A stretch of 64,000 nucleotides of DNA from Streptomyces sp. NBC_01341 (GTDB taxonomy: Bacteria > Actinomycetota > Actinomycetes > Streptomycetales > Streptomycetaceae). The stretch lies in NCBI RefSeq assembly GCF_035946055.1, contig NZ_CP108364.1, positions 5,270,001 to 5,334,000 on the forward strand, read 5' to 3'. Each line of letters opens with the position of its first letter. The stretch's first letter is position 1. The translations under genes were made by a program, and so were the position numbers. Positions 17,484 to 26,684 of the stretch are shown here, one piece after another. The notes beneath the pieces were generated by a model. The model searched no databases and was not told where the DNA came from. It saw only the letters and a list, made by a program, of their open reading frames with translations.

Positions 17484-17518
17484 GGCCGCCGCGGACCCCC
17501 CCTTGGGCCGCGGCGGCC
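17484..17518 (-). terminator. 11-bp GC hairpin directly after the lamin-tail-domain gene
   Basis: GGCCGCCGCGG (17484-17494) pairs with CCGCGGCGGCC (17508-17518), starting 12 bases after the stop of the secreted protein at 17531. Together with the next hairpin it forms a tandem terminator. Confidence 0.75.
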
Positions 17519-17530
17519 CGGTCACTGTGG

Positions 17531-17995
17531 TCAGTGGCAGACCTTGACCCCGCTGCCCTTCGGCCAGGAGCAGGAGTCGAGGAGCGCGCCGCTCGGCTTG
17601 TACAGGCGGGCCTTGTCGCCGGTGTTGTTCCAGACGTACGAGCCGCGGTTCCAGTACGCGTGGGCCCCGCTGTCGCGGCCCTTGCCGGTGTGGACCCGGA
17701 CCGTCTTTCCCGCGCCGACGGTGTGGCCCGGGAAGGTGTACGTGTAGCCGGTGTTGTCCTTCAGCTTGTAGCCCCTCAGCTGCAGCGTGGACCGGCCGTT
17801 GTTGTGGATGTCCACGTACTCGGCGTTCAGTGAGGTGTTCGAGCGGTTGTCGGACCCCGGGCTGTCGTACTGGATCTTGCCGAGGTGCAGCCCGCCCTGG
17901 TGGGAGGCCGCCGAGGCCGGAGCCGTGGCGAGGAGCGAGCCGGCCAGTGCGGTGGCGGCGGCCAGGGCGAGGGGCGCGGCGGTGCGTATGCGCAT
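17531..17995 (-). CDS. Secreted lamin-tail-domain (LTD) protein
   Basis: 154 residues with a Sec signal peptide (RIRTAAPLALAAATALAGSL, cleavage after ASA near residue 30) and one lamin-tail immunoglobulin-like domain: YVDIHNNGRSTLQLRGYKL, FPGHTVGAGKTVRVHTGKG, YVWNNTGDKARLY. LTD domains are common accessory modules on secreted streptomycete nucleases and phosphatases; here the domain stands alone. AAGGA lies 9 bases before the ATG ending at 17995. Two cysteines in the last 20 residues could form a disulfide. Role unknown, extracellular. Confidence 0.88.
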   Translation of the reverse strand: MRIRTAAPLALAAATALAGSLLATAPASAASHQGGLHLGKIQYDSPGSDNRSNTSLNAEYVDIHNNGRSTLQLRGYKLKDNTGYTYTFPGHTVGAGKTVRVHTGKGRDSGAHAYWNRGSYVWNNTGDKARLYKPSGALLDSCSWPKGSGVKVCH

Positions 17996-18131
17996 GCGGT
18001 GTGGTCCTTCTGTGTGCAACTGGTGAAGGTCAGCAGCATACGGGCAGCACGCGCTTGCCCGGACGGGCCGGGAGAAATTCGCAAACTCTTTCAACTGACA
18101 GCAAGATCAGGGCAATTGTGAAGCGAGTCGG

Positions 18132-18887
18132 TCAGCCTCGGCCCACGTACGGCATCGCCGTGGCCAGCACCGTCGCGAACTGCACGTTGGCCTCCAGGGG
18201 CAGCTCCGCCATGTGCAGGACGGTCCGCGCCACGTCCGCCGCGGCCATCACGGGCTCGACGGCCACCTCGCCGCTGGCCTGGAGGATCCCCGTGCTCATG
18301 CGCTCCGTCATGTCGGTCGCGGCGTTGCCGATGTCGATCTGGCCGCAGGCGATCCGGTACGGCCGCCCGTCCAGGGACAGCGACTTCGTCAGGCCGGTCA
18401 CCGCGTGCTTCGTCGCCGTGTAGGCGATCGAGTGCGGGCGCGGGGCGTGTGCGGAGATGGAGCCGTTGTTGATGATCCTGCCGCCCTGTGGGGCCTGCTC
18501 CTTCATCAGGCGGTACGCCGCCTGGGCGCACAGGAAGGTCCCCGTCAGGTTGACGTCCACGACGGTCCGCCAGTCCTCGTACGCGAGATCCTCGACCGGC
18601 ACCGAACCCGGCCCGAACGTACCCGCGTTGTTGAAGAGCAGATCGAGCCGGCCGAACCGGTCCCGTACGGCCGTGAACAGCGCCGCCACGCCGTCCGGAT
18701 CGGTCACGTCGGTCGGCAGGCACACCGTGCGGCCCGGCCCGGCCGCCGCGGCGGTCTCCTCCAGGGCCGGCGCCCGCCGCCCCGCCAGGGCCACCGTCCA
18801 CCCCGCGCCCGAGAGCGCCAGCGCGACCGCCCTCCCGATCCCCGATCCCGCACCTGTGACGACTGCGATTGCCTGCTCAGCGTTCAT
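18132..18887 (-). CDS. Short-chain dehydrogenase/reductase (SDR)
   Basis: 251-residue classical SDR. Cofactor motif TGAGSGIG (about 13-20), NNAG (about 90-93), catalytic Ser in NGSISAH and YTATK (catalytic Tyr and Lys) are all present. An Arg-rich stretch after the second strand (LAGRRAPALEE) favours NADP(H). The ATG ending at 18887 is chosen; an upstream ATG gives a basic, atypical N-terminus. The alcohol/ketone substrate is unknown; the gene is transcribed away from phoD. Confidence 0.9.
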   Translation of the reverse strand: MNAEQAIAVVTGAGSGIGRAVALALSGAGWTVALAGRRAPALEETAAAAGPGRTVCLPTDVTDPDGVAALFTAVRDRFGRLDLLFNNAGTFGPGSVPVEDLAYEDWRTVVDVNLTGTFLCAQAAYRLMKEQAPQGGRIINNGSISAHAPRPHSIAYTATKHAVTGLTKSLSLDGRPYRIACGQIDIGNAATDMTERMSTGILQASGEVAVEPVMAAADVARTVLHMAELPLEANVQFATVLATAMPYVGRG

Positions 18888-19030
18888 GGCCCGGCAGCGT
18901 ACGGGAGGGTTTGCACCGTGCCGGCACCTGGTGCTCATCGCACCGCCATTCGGATGTTGTGTACGTGCCCACGCAACGTCGTCCGCGCGGTCTCAAATGC
19001 CTCTGGCAACATCCAGCAGGGGAGGGGCAT

Positions 19031-20698
19031 ATGACACCCGCACAGATCAGCACCGCGCCCGTACAGCAGGGGCATTCCGAAGAGTTCCGTGCCGCCGCGA
19101 GGCACCTCGGGCAGGGAGTGGGCCGTCGGCGCTTCCTCACCGTCACCGGTGCGGCCGCAGCGCTCGCGTTCGCCGCGAACCTGCCCACGGCCGGCATCGC
19201 GAGCGCCGCCGAGCTCGACGCCCGGAAGATCACCGAGGATCCCTTCACCCTCGGCGTCGCCTCCGGCGACCCCCTGCCCGACTCCGTGCTGCTGTGGACC
19301 AGACTCGCGCCCCGACCCTACGAGGCGGACGGCGGGCTGCCCGCCGAGCGCGTCGAGGTCCACTGGGAGATCGCCCGCGACGAGCGCTTCCGGCGCACGG
19401 TCCGGCGCGGCTCGGCCACCGCGCACCCGGAGTTCGGCCACAGCGTGCACGTCGACGTCAAGGGCCTCGACGACGACCGGACGTTCTACTACCGCTTCCG
19501 TACCGGCACGTGGATCAGCCCCACCGGCCGCACCCGCACCGCACCCTCCGCCGGGGCGCGCAACAGCTCGCTCAACCTGGCCGCGGTCTCCTGCCAGGCC
19601 TACCACGACGGCTACTTCACCGCCTACAAGCACCTGGCGGCCGAGGACGTCGACGTGGTCTTCCACCTCGGCGACTACCTCTACGAGTACGCGGTCACGG
19701 CGGTCGGCGGCGCCCGCAACCAGACCGGCCTCGTCCTGCCCGACCACTTCAACCGGGAGACGCTCACGCTGGACGACTACCGCATGCGGTACGGCCTCTA
19801 CAAGTCGGACCCCGACCTGCGTGCCGCCCACGCCGCGCACCCCTTCGTCGTCACGTGGGACGACCACGAGACGGAGAACAACTACGCGGGCGACACCCCG
19901 GAGAACGACGTCCCGCCGGAGGAGTTCCTGCTGCGCAGGGCCGCCGCCTACCGCGCGTACTGGGAGAACCAGCCGCTGCGCACCCCGCAGCGCCCGACCG
20001 GACCCGACATGCGGCTCTACCGCCGGCTGCGGTTCGGACGGCTCGCGCAGTTCGACATCCTCGACACCCGCCAGTACCGCAGCAACCAGGCCTACGGCGA
20101 CGGCTGGAAGGTCCCGGGACCGGAGTCCGAGGACCCGTCGCGCACCATGACGGGCGCCGCACAGGAGCGCTGGCTGATCGACGGCTGGAAGCGCTCGGAC
20201 GCCCACTGGAACGTCGTACCCCAGCAGGTCACCTTCGCCCAGCGCCGCGACGTGCCGACCGACGCCTACAAGCTGTCCATGGACTCGTGGGACGGCTACC
20301 CGGCGTCCCGGCAGCGGATCATGGACGGCGCCGAGGCCGCCGGGATCGACAACCTGATGGTCCTCACCGGTGACGTGCACGTCGCCTACGGCTTCGACCT
20401 GAAGAAGGACTTCAACGACCCGGCGTCGAGGACGGTGGGCACCGAGATCGTGGCCACCTCGATCACCAGCGGCAAGGACGGCTCCGAGAAGCCGGCCAAC
20501 TACGCCAACCAGATGGCGGCCAACCCGCACCTGAAGTTCTACGACGGCCGCCGCGGCTACGTCGTCGTCGGCCTCGGCAAGGAGGAGGCGCGCGCCGACT
20601 TCCGGACGGTGTCGGCGGTCACCACCCCCGGTGCGCCCGTCAGCACGGCCGCGTCCTTCGTGACCGAGGCCGGCAACCCGGGGCTCACCCCGGCGTAG
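19031..20698 (+). CDS. phoD: PhoD-type alkaline phosphatase/phosphodiesterase, Tat-exported
   Basis: 555 residues. A twin-arginine signal (GRRRFLTVTGAAAALAF, about residues 35-55, cleaved near GIASAAE) is followed by the N-terminal PhoD domain (DPFTLGVASGDPLPDSVLLW) and the metal-dependent catalytic domain with HLGDYLYEY, TWDDHETENN, ILDTRQYR and TGDVHVAYGF. PhoD enzymes release phosphate from mono- and diesters outside the cell with Ca2+/Fe3+ cofactors. GGAGGGG lies 3 bases before the ATG at 19031. Expected to be PhoP-controlled, but I could not identify a convincing pair of PHO-box repeats upstream. Confidence 0.94.
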   Translation: MTPAQISTAPVQQGHSEEFRAAARHLGQGVGRRRFLTVTGAAAALAFAANLPTAGIASAAELDARKITEDPFTLGVASGDPLPDSVLLWTRLAPRPYEADGGLPAERVEVHWEIARDERFRRTVRRGSATAHPEFGHSVHVDVKGLDDDRTFYYRFRTGTWISPTGRTRTAPSAGARNSSLNLAAVSCQAYHDGYFTAYKHLAAEDVDVVFHLGDYLYEYAVTAVGGARNQTGLVLPDHFNRETLTLDDYRMRYGLYKSDPDLRAAHAAHPFVVTWDDHETENNYAGDTPENDVPPEEFLLRRAAAYRAYWENQPLRTPQRPTGPDMRLYRRLRFGRLAQFDILDTRQYRSNQAYGDGWKVPGPESEDPSRTMTGAAQERWLIDGWKRSDAHWNVVPQQVTFAQRRDVPTDAYKLSMDSWDGYPASRQRIMDGAEAAGIDNLMVLTGDVHVAYGFDLKKDFNDPASRTVGTEIVATSITSGKDGSEKPANYANQMAANPHLKFYDGRRGYVVVGLGKEEARADFRTVSAVTTPGAPVSTAASFVTEAGNPGLTPA

Positions 20699-20776
20699 GG
20701 TCTCTCGATTGGATCATGCTGGGCTCGCGTGCCCTGGCGCCGCTCCCTGATCCGGCCTGATCCAAACGGGAGACCC
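20698..20776. terminator. Long imperfect inverted repeat between phoD and the convergent oxidoreductase
   Basis: GGGTCTCTCGATTGGATCA (20698-20716) is mirrored by TGATCCAAACGGGAGACCC (20758-20776) with a four-base internal mismatch. The 41-base loop contains further GC pairing. It overlaps the end of phoD and probably acts as a bidirectional terminator. Confidence 0.65.
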
Positions 20777-20788
20777 CAGCCGCCCGGG

Positions 20789-21793
20789 TCAGACCAGGTC
20801 CGCCGGATAGCGGACGCCGACGCGCTCACGCACCGCGTCGAGCGTCCGCATCACGGCGAGCGAACCGTCGAGCGGCACCAGCGGGGACTCCTTCTCGCCC
20901 GCCAGCAAGGCCCGTGTCACCTCGGCGGCTTCGAACTGCATGCCCGAAAGCCCCTGCGGGCCCGGGCCGGTGGTGAACTTCTCCGGCTCCCGGCCCGGCC
21001 GGTGCAGGACGAAGCTGTCCGGGTGGAAGAAGCCCTGCGGGAAGTCGATGCGCCCCGCCGTGCCGGTCACCGACGCGACCGTCGGCAGGTCCCCGACGAT
21101 CGAGCAGCTCAGCAGCGCGGTGGCACCCGAGTCCCAGCCCAGCAGCATCCCGGTGTTCAGGTCCACGCCCTCGGGTGACAGCAGCGCGTCGGCCTGGACC
21201 CGGTCCGGCTCGCCCAGCAGGAGCTGGGCGAACGACACCGGGTAGACCCCGAGGTCCAGGAGCGCGCCGCCGCCCAGCGCGGGATCGCGCAGGCGGTGTC
21301 CGGCCCCGAAGGTGCCCGCGAACCCGAAGTCCGCCTGCACCGTGCGGATCTCGCCGACCGCCCCGTCCCGCACCAGCTCGGTCATCCGGCGGATGAGCGG
21401 ATTGCAGTACGTCCACATGGCCTCCATCAGGAACAGCCCGCGCTCCCGGGCCAGGGCCACCAGCTCCCGGGCCTCGCGCTCGTTGAGCGTGAACGCCTTC
21501 TCGCACAGCACGTGCTTGCCGGCCTCCAGGGCCAGACCGGCGGCCTCCCGGTGCGCGGAGTGCGGGGTGGCGACATAGACCACGTCGACCGACGCGTCGG
21601 CGACGAGCTCCGCCCAGCTGCCGTACGCCCGTCCGATTCCGAAGCGCTCGGCGAAAGCCTTCGCCGAGGCCTCGGTGCGCGAGGCGACCGCCACGATCTC
21701 GGCCCCCGGGTCCTTCATGGCCAGCAGGTCCGCCGTGAACGTCGCGGCTATGCCGCCCGTGGCCAGAACTCCCCAACGCACAGTCCCGCTCAT
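20789..21793 (-). CDS. Gfo/Idh/MocA family NAD(P)-dependent oxidoreductase
   Basis: 334 residues. N-terminal Rossmann domain (about 1-120) starts with RWGVLATGGIAATF; the catalytic Lys is in VLCEKAFTLN; the C-terminal alpha/beta dimer domain contains GGGALLDLGVYPVSF. Family members oxidise or reduce sugars and inositols, or trans-1,2-dihydrobenzene-diol and related compounds; the substrate is not evident. ATG ending at 21793. An 84-base divergent intergenic region separates it from the Bcr-type exporter; co-regulation is possible. Confidence 0.9.
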   Translation of the reverse strand: MSGTVRWGVLATGGIAATFTADLLAMKDPGAEIVAVASRTEASAKAFAERFGIGRAYGSWAELVADASVDVVYVATPHSAHREAAGLALEAGKHVLCEKAFTLNEREARELVALARERGLFLMEAMWTYCNPLIRRMTELVRDGAVGEIRTVQADFGFAGTFGAGHRLRDPALGGGALLDLGVYPVSFAQLLLGEPDRVQADALLSPEGVDLNTGMLLGWDSGATALLSCSIVGDLPTVASVTGTAGRIDFPQGFFHPDSFVLHRPGREPEKFTTGPGPQGLSGMQFEAAEVTRALLAGEKESPLVPLDGSLAVMRTLDAVRERVGVRYPADLV

Positions 21794-21877
21794 GCCCGCC
21801 CGCCCTCACAGAAAAGGTTTCGACCACTACGACTGACCTGAGAGCATAGATGCGGTTTCAACGAAGCGGAGACGACG

Positions 21878-23179
21878 ATGCCGGACAGCGGCGTGAGCCG
21901 GGCCCAGCGAGAACAGCACCCGTACATACCCACCACCGAAAGCGCCGCACCAGGCGTCTCCACCCCCGTCGCACAGCGGGTCGGACTCCTGGTCACCCTG
22001 GTCCTGGGCGGCCTCACCGCGCTGCCGCCGCTCTCCATGGACATGTACCTCCCGGCGCTGCCCGAGGTCACCGACTCCCTGCACGCGCCCGCCGCCACCG
22101 TCCAGCTCACCCTGACCGCCTGCCTCACCGGCATGGCACTCGGCCAGCTCGTGGTCGGACCCATGAGCGACCGCTGGGGCCGCCGCAAGCCGCTGCTCCT
22201 CGGCATGATCGTCTATGTCGTCGCCACCGCGATCTGCGCCCTGGCCCCCACCGCCGAACTCCTCATCGGCTTCCGCCTGCTGCAGGGCCTGGCCGGCGCG
22301 GCGGGCATCGTGATCTCGCGGGCGGTCGTGCGCGACCTCTTCGACGGCGTGGAGATGGCACGGTTCTTCTCCACGCTGATGCTGATCTCCGGGGTCGCCC
22401 CGGTCATCGCCCCGGTGATCGGCGGCCAGGTCCTCCGGTTCACCGACTGGCGCGGCATCTTCGTCGTCCTCGTCGCCGTCGGCGCGGCCCTCACCTTCGT
22501 CGTCTGGAAGTTCCTCCACGAGACGCTCCCGCCGTCGGCGCGGCACACCGGTGGCATCACGGACGCCCTGCGCACCATGCGAGGACTGCTCGCCGACCGG
22601 GTGTTCACCGGCTACATGGTGGCGGGCAGTCTCGCCTTCGCCGCGCTCTTCGCCTACGTGAGCGCGTCCCCCTTCGTCGTCCAGGAGATCTACGGGGCCT
22701 CACCGCAGACCTTCAGCCTCCTCTTCGGCATCAACTCCGTCGGCCTCATCGCCGTCGGCCAGATCAACGGCAAGCTGCTGGTCGGCCGGATCAGCCTGGA
22801 CAAGGCGCTCGGCTTCGGACTCGTGGTCATCTCCCTCGCCGCGATCGCCCTGCTGCTGATGACCTCCGGCGTCTTCGGCGACGTCGGCCTGCTGCCGGTC
22901 GCCGCCGGGCTCTTCGTCCTGATGTCGTGCATGGGCCTCGCGATGCCCAACACCAACTCCCAGGCCCTGATGCGGACGAAGCACGCGGCCGGGTCCGCCT
23001 CCGCGCTGCTGGGCACCTCCCAGTTCCTCATCGGCGCCATCGCCTCGCCGCTCGTCGGGATCGCGGGCGAGGCGACCGCCGTGCCCATGGCCGTGGTGCA
23101 GGTGGTCTGCGCGCTGTCCGCCACCGCGTGCTTCCTGCTGCTCTGCCGGCCGTGGCGGAACAACGGCCTCCCCGGCTGA
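21878..23179 (+). CDS. Bcr/CflA-type multidrug MFS exporter
   Basis: 433-residue, 12-helix major facilitator (DHA1). The first helix motif ALPPLSMDMYLPALPEV is diagnostic for Bcr/CflA drug:H+ antiporters, and the loop 2-3 motif is GPMSDRWGRRKPLL. These pumps expel bicyclomycin, chloramphenicol or other small molecules. GGAG lies 6 bases before the ATG at 21878. It is followed by a convergent secreted-protein gene; a short stem (CCGGCTGA with TCAGCCGG) spans the gap between the two stops. Confidence 0.9.
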   Translation: MPDSGVSRAQREQHPYIPTTESAAPGVSTPVAQRVGLLVTLVLGGLTALPPLSMDMYLPALPEVTDSLHAPAATVQLTLTACLTGMALGQLVVGPMSDRWGRRKPLLLGMIVYVVATAICALAPTAELLIGFRLLQGLAGAAGIVISRAVVRDLFDGVEMARFFSTLMLISGVAPVIAPVIGGQVLRFTDWRGIFVVLVAVGAALTFVVWKFLHETLPPSARHTGGITDALRTMRGLLADRVFTGYMVAGSLAFAALFAYVSASPFVVQEIYGASPQTFSLLFGINSVGLIAVGQINGKLLVGRISLDKALGFGLVVISLAAIALLLMTSGVFGDVGLLPVAAGLFVLMSCMGLAMPNTNSQALMRTKHAAGSASALLGTSQFLIGAIASPLVGIAGEATAVPMAVVQVVCALSATACFLLLCRPWRNNGLPG

Positions 23180-23207
23180 CAGGACGGCGTACGTGCGCCC
23201 GGTGAGC

Positions 23208-24512
23208 TCAGCCGGTGCGCGGGTAGCCGATCAGGTGCAGCCGGTCCTTGCGGTCCGTCCAGCGGAAGACACCGGTGCCGGCCGTCTCCATGTCCGGCAG
23301 GCGCGTGTTCGGGGACAGCGCCTCGACGTCCCAGGCGGGGAAGCTCATCGAGACCGGGCCCGTGCCGCCCTGCAGGGCCTCGTCGGCGTCGCGCGCGTTC
23401 GTCGCGCCGTACGCGCTGCCGCCGTCCGTCACCGAGGCGAACGTCAGGCGCGCCGCGCCGCCCTCGTCCTCGAAGCAGAACCCCTTCTTCCCGGTCAGGT
23501 CGAAGGCCAGGTTCCCCGCCACCAGGTAGCGGGCCGAAGGGGAGACCACGGCCTGCGGATACGTCCCCGGCTCCATGGCCGGCCTGTGGCACCGGACCGA
23601 CACGACCGGATTCCCGCTCAGCGCGTCGTGGACGGTCCAGAGTTCGTGGGTCGCTGCCTTGGGCGTCCCCCCGGCCGGCTGCCATCTGGCCAGGACGAGC
23701 CCGGGAGCGACGGACGTCGGAATCCCGGACCGGGGGTCGGCGCCCGCCGGGGCGGACCGGCGGCTGAACCAGCCGCCGCCCACCCAGAACTCGCGTGCCC
23801 CGCTCAGCAGCAGCCCCTTCGCCGTCTGCCCGCGCACCTCGGTGAGCTGCTCGCAGGCAGGACAGTCCTCCGGGTACTCCACCGCGGACGGGGCGATCGC
23901 CGATACCTCGCCGTCCACGGGGTCCACAACCGTGCCGGCCGCGCGCCCGTCGGTGATCAGGACGCCGGGGCCCGTCGCCGTGACGGTCGGCACGCCCGTC
24001 CACGGAACCTCGACACGCCGGTGCTCACCGTCCACCACGTCGTACACGTCGAGGGAGACGAAGCCCTTCGCGGGGGTGAGCCCGTCCCCGGCCCGCCCGA
24101 AGGACCACGTCACGAAGAACTGCCGGTCGTCCTTGGCCACGGTGATCAGCTTCGGGAAGCGTGCCGGGTCCGGCACGCGCCGGGCCTCGCCGCTCCAGCC
24201 GGCCCGGCCGGTCTCCGTGTCCAGGGTCCGCAGCCGGTAGCGCCCGTCGGGGGTCCGCACGAGGTAGGCCAGCCGCCCCGTCGTGTGCGAGACGGCGTAG
24301 TCCGGACCCGCGCCGACGACCTCCCAGCCGCGTCCCGTCGTGTACTCCCGCGGCACCGTCAGCCGCGTCACCGGGCCCGCGCTCCTCTTCCGGGGCTCCT
24401 GCGGTCTCCCGTCGTCCTCACCGCCGCCGCCCCCACAGGTCGCCGGCAGGAGCAGCAGGGCGAGGACCATCACCCCGCCGACCAGAGCCAGGCGCACGAT
24501 CCTCTGTCTCAT
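23208..24512 (-). CDS. Predicted exported beta-rich protein of unknown function
   Basis: 434 residues. I do not recognise the family. A hydrophobic N-terminal segment (about 5-26, RLALVGGVMVLALLLLPATC) ends in Cys-Gly4, which could be a weak lipobox or a membrane anchor. The rest has repeated short strand-turn patterns (GRLAYLVRTPDGRYRLRTLD, VSPSARYLVAGNLAFDL, GTGVFRWTDRKDRLHLIG) that suggest a beta-propeller. The pair CPACEQL could be a disulfide or metal site. ATG ending at 24512. Convergent with the exporter gene; not obviously in an operon. Confidence 0.75.
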   Translation of the reverse strand: MRQRIVRLALVGGVMVLALLLLPATCGGGGGEDDGRPQEPRKRSAGPVTRLTVPREYTTGRGWEVVGAGPDYAVSHTTGRLAYLVRTPDGRYRLRTLDTETGRAGWSGEARRVPDPARFPKLITVAKDDRQFFVTWSFGRAGDGLTPAKGFVSLDVYDVVDGEHRRVEVPWTGVPTVTATGPGVLITDGRAAGTVVDPVDGEVSAIAPSAVEYPEDCPACEQLTEVRGQTAKGLLLSGAREFWVGGGWFSRRSAPAGADPRSGIPTSVAPGLVLARWQPAGGTPKAATHELWTVHDALSGNPVVSVRCHRPAMEPGTYPQAVVSPSARYLVAGNLAFDLTGKKGFCFEDEGGAARLTFASVTDGGSAYGATNARDADEALQGGTGPVSMSFPAWDVEALSPNTRLPDMETAGTGVFRWTDRKDRLHLIGYPRTG

Positions 24513-24679
24513 GGTCCCCCCGACGATCCGGTACGCCGCACCGTCCCCGAGGCGGGCGCCGATCAGCGTAGCAACGGGCCGCTGACGGAAAGCAGTTCGG
24601 TCATGCAGCGGTTCTGTCCCGGTCGTGTGCCGGAACACCGGACTGCGTGACCGGGGTCTGCTGCGCCTACAATTCGGCG

Positions 24680-25684
24680 GTGAACGACACCCTCCCCACC
24701 GCGGAAGCCCTGCGCGCGGCCCTGGCGGCACTGCTGGACGGACTGCCGCCGTCACAGGCCGCGCGGGCGGTCGACCGGCTGATCGCCAGTTACCGCGGGA
24801 CCACGCCCACCGACGCGCCGGTGCTCCGGGACCGCTCGGACGTCGCCGCGTACGCCGCGTACCGGATGCCCGCGACCTTCGAGGCCGTACGCTCCTGCCT
24901 CGACGCGTTCCGCGAGGCCGCCCCCGGGTGGACCCCCGCCACGCACACGGACATCGGCGGCGGCACGGGCGCGGCGACCTGGGCGGTCGCCGGGGCGTGG
25001 GACGGGCCGCGGACGACGGTGCTGGACTGGGCCGAGCCGGCCCTCGCGCTCGGCCGTGAGCTGGCCGAGGCGTCCGGCATCCCCGGTCTGCGCACCGCGG
25101 CCTGGCAGCGGGCGCGGATCGGCGCGGCGCTCGACCTCGCGCCCACCGACCTGGTGACGGTGTCGTACGTGCTCAAGGAGCTCACGCCCGAGGACCGGGT
25201 CGCCCTGGTGGATGTAGCGGCGGCGGCCGCCCAGGCGGTGGTCGTCGTCGAGCCCGGCACCCCCGACGGCTACGCCCGCGTCATCGAGGCCCGGGACCGG
25301 CTGATCGCCGCGGGGATGAGCGTCGCGGCGCCCTGCCCGCACGACGGCACCTGCCCCATCGAGCCCGGCACCGACTGGTGCCACTTCTCGGCCCGCGTCA
25401 GCCGCTCGTCGCTGCACCGCCGGGTCAAGGGAGGCACCCTCAGCCACGAGGACGAGAAGTTCAGCTACGTGGTCGCGACCCGCTTCCCCACCGAACCCGT
25501 CCCGGCCCGTATCACCCGCCGGCCGCAGATCCGCAAGGGCCAGGTGCTGCTGGAGCTCTGCACCCGGGAGGAGGGCCTGCGGCGCGCCACGGTCACCAAG
25601 CGGCACGGTGCGCTCTACCGTGCCGCCCGGGACACCGGGTGGGGCGACGCGTGGCCGCCGCCCGAGGCCGACGAGGAGTCCTAG
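24680..25684 (+). CDS. Rsm22-like small-ribosomal-subunit methyltransferase family protein
   Basis: 334 residues. It has a class I SAM-binding motif (THTDIGGGTGAATWA, about residues 90-104), an acidic second motif (TTVLDWAEPAL) and SYVLKELTPEDRV. A cysteine cluster CPHDGTCPIEPGTDWCHF near residue 220, followed by a basic block and VTKRHGALYRAARD, are the hallmarks of Rsm22, known in mitochondria and bacteria as a probable rRNA methyltransferase/assembly factor; the cysteines may bind Fe-S or zinc. GTG at 24680 is used. Its stop abuts the convergent dimethylargininase stop with no spacer. Confidence 0.85.
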   Translation: MNDTLPTAEALRAALAALLDGLPPSQAARAVDRLIASYRGTTPTDAPVLRDRSDVAAYAAYRMPATFEAVRSCLDAFREAAPGWTPATHTDIGGGTGAATWAVAGAWDGPRTTVLDWAEPALALGRELAEASGIPGLRTAAWQRARIGAALDLAPTDLVTVSYVLKELTPEDRVALVDVAAAAAQAVVVVEPGTPDGYARVIEARDRLIAAGMSVAAPCPHDGTCPIEPGTDWCHFSARVSRSSLHRRVKGGTLSHEDEKFSYVVATRFPTEPVPARITRRPQIRKGQVLLELCTREEGLRRATVTKRHGALYRAARDTGWGDAWPPPEADEES

Positions 25685-26500
25685 CTAGGGCCGCAGCTCC
25701 TGGGTGCAGCACTTCACGCTGCCACCGCCCTTGAGCAGCTCGCTCAGATCCATCGGAAGCGGCTCGAAGCCCCGGTCGCGCAGCGGGTCGAAAAGCCCCA
25801 CGGCGCCCTGCGGCAGCAGCACGTGCCGTCCGTCGCTGACCGCGTTGAGGCCGAACGCCGCGGCGTCCGCCTCCTGGGCGATCAACGCGTCGGGGAAGAG
25901 CCGGGCCAGCACCCGGCGGCTGCCGGACGAGAAGGCGCCCGGGTAGTACATGATCTCGTCGGCCGTGTCGTCGAGCACGCACAGTGCCGTGTCCAGGTGG
26001 TAGTAGCGCGGGTCGACCAGGTCGAGGCCGATCACCGGGCGCCCGAAGAACTCCTGCGCCTCGCCGTGGGAGAGCGGGCTGGACCGGAACCCGCGTCCGG
26101 CCAGGACGTACGAGGAGGTCACGGCGAAGTCGCCCTCGCCCTCGTTGACGTGGTCCGGTTCGTGGATGTCGGCGAAACCGTTGGACCGGAACCACTCGCG
26201 GTGCGCCTCGGCCTCAGCGAACCGCTCGCGGTACGCGAACAGGGCGCCCATTACACGGCCGTCGACGACCGTCGCGCCGTTGGCGGCGAACACCATGTCG
26301 GGCAGGTCGGGGCGCGGGGTGAGGAGTTCCACGGTGTGGCCGAGCGCCCGGTAGCGGTCGCGCAGGTCCTCCCACTGGGTGTTGGCCAGGGCAAGGTCCA
26401 CGGGTTTCGAAGGGTCCATCCACGGGTTGATGGAGTAGGTGACCTCGAAGTGGGCCGGGGCGCACATCAGGTAGCGACGAGGGGTGGCGTCACGGGTCAT
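25685..26500 (-). CDS. Dimethylarginine dimethylaminohydrolase (DDAH)-like amidinohydrolase
   Basis: 271-residue member of the guanidine-modifying superfamily. It probably hydrolyses N-omega-methylated arginines (or arginine) to citrulline plus an amine. N-terminal YLMCAPAHFEVTYSINPWM, the substrate Asp/Glu region GLPDMVFAANG-like PDMVFAANGATV, NEGEGDF, the catalytic His in DPRYYHLDT and the C-terminal nucleophile Cys in GGSVKCCTQEL are present. ATG ending at 26500 follows AGGAG by 5 bases. It is divergent from a TetR gene with a palindrome in between, suggesting control by that regulator. Confidence 0.88.
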   Translation of the reverse strand: MTRDATPRRYLMCAPAHFEVTYSINPWMDPSKPVDLALANTQWEDLRDRYRALGHTVELLTPRPDLPDMVFAANGATVVDGRVMGALFAYRERFAEAEAHREWFRSNGFADIHEPDHVNEGEGDFAVTSSYVLAGRGFRSSPLSHGEAQEFFGRPVIGLDLVDPRYYHLDTALCVLDDTADEIMYYPGAFSSGSRRVLARLFPDALIAQEADAAAFGLNAVSDGRHVLLPQGAVGLFDPLRDRGFEPLPMDLSELLKGGGSVKCCTQELRP

Positions 26501-26646
26501 GCGGGCTCCTACGAACGGCGGCCTGGACCGCGGAACGGCGGGATACGCACGGGGTGTGTGCGTGAGCTCATGGTGCGCCCCCGCCGGGCCGTCGCGCTGT
26601 GATCCGTTCGGGTGGTTCGCATGGGCCGACGGGGTGACCGGCAAGA

Positions 26647-26658
26647 CGATACGTATCG
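26647..26658. promoter_or_regulatory. 12-bp perfect palindrome CGATACGTATCG (candidate TetR operator)
   Basis: A self-complementary 12-mer 26 bases upstream of the TetR gene at 26685 and 146 bases from the divergent DDAH start. Position and symmetry fit an autoregulatory operator that could also control the amidinohydrolase. Confidence 0.6.
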
Positions 26659-26684
26659 GCCCGTACCGGCTCTAGGCTGGCCCG

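Noticed and set aside
18900..19030. PHO boxes upstream of phoD
   Set aside because: No pair of 11-base GTTCACC-type direct repeats is visible; only a GGTGC-TCATC-GCACC hairpin and A/T-rich promoter-like DNA. Regulation by PhoP remains possible but unsupported here.
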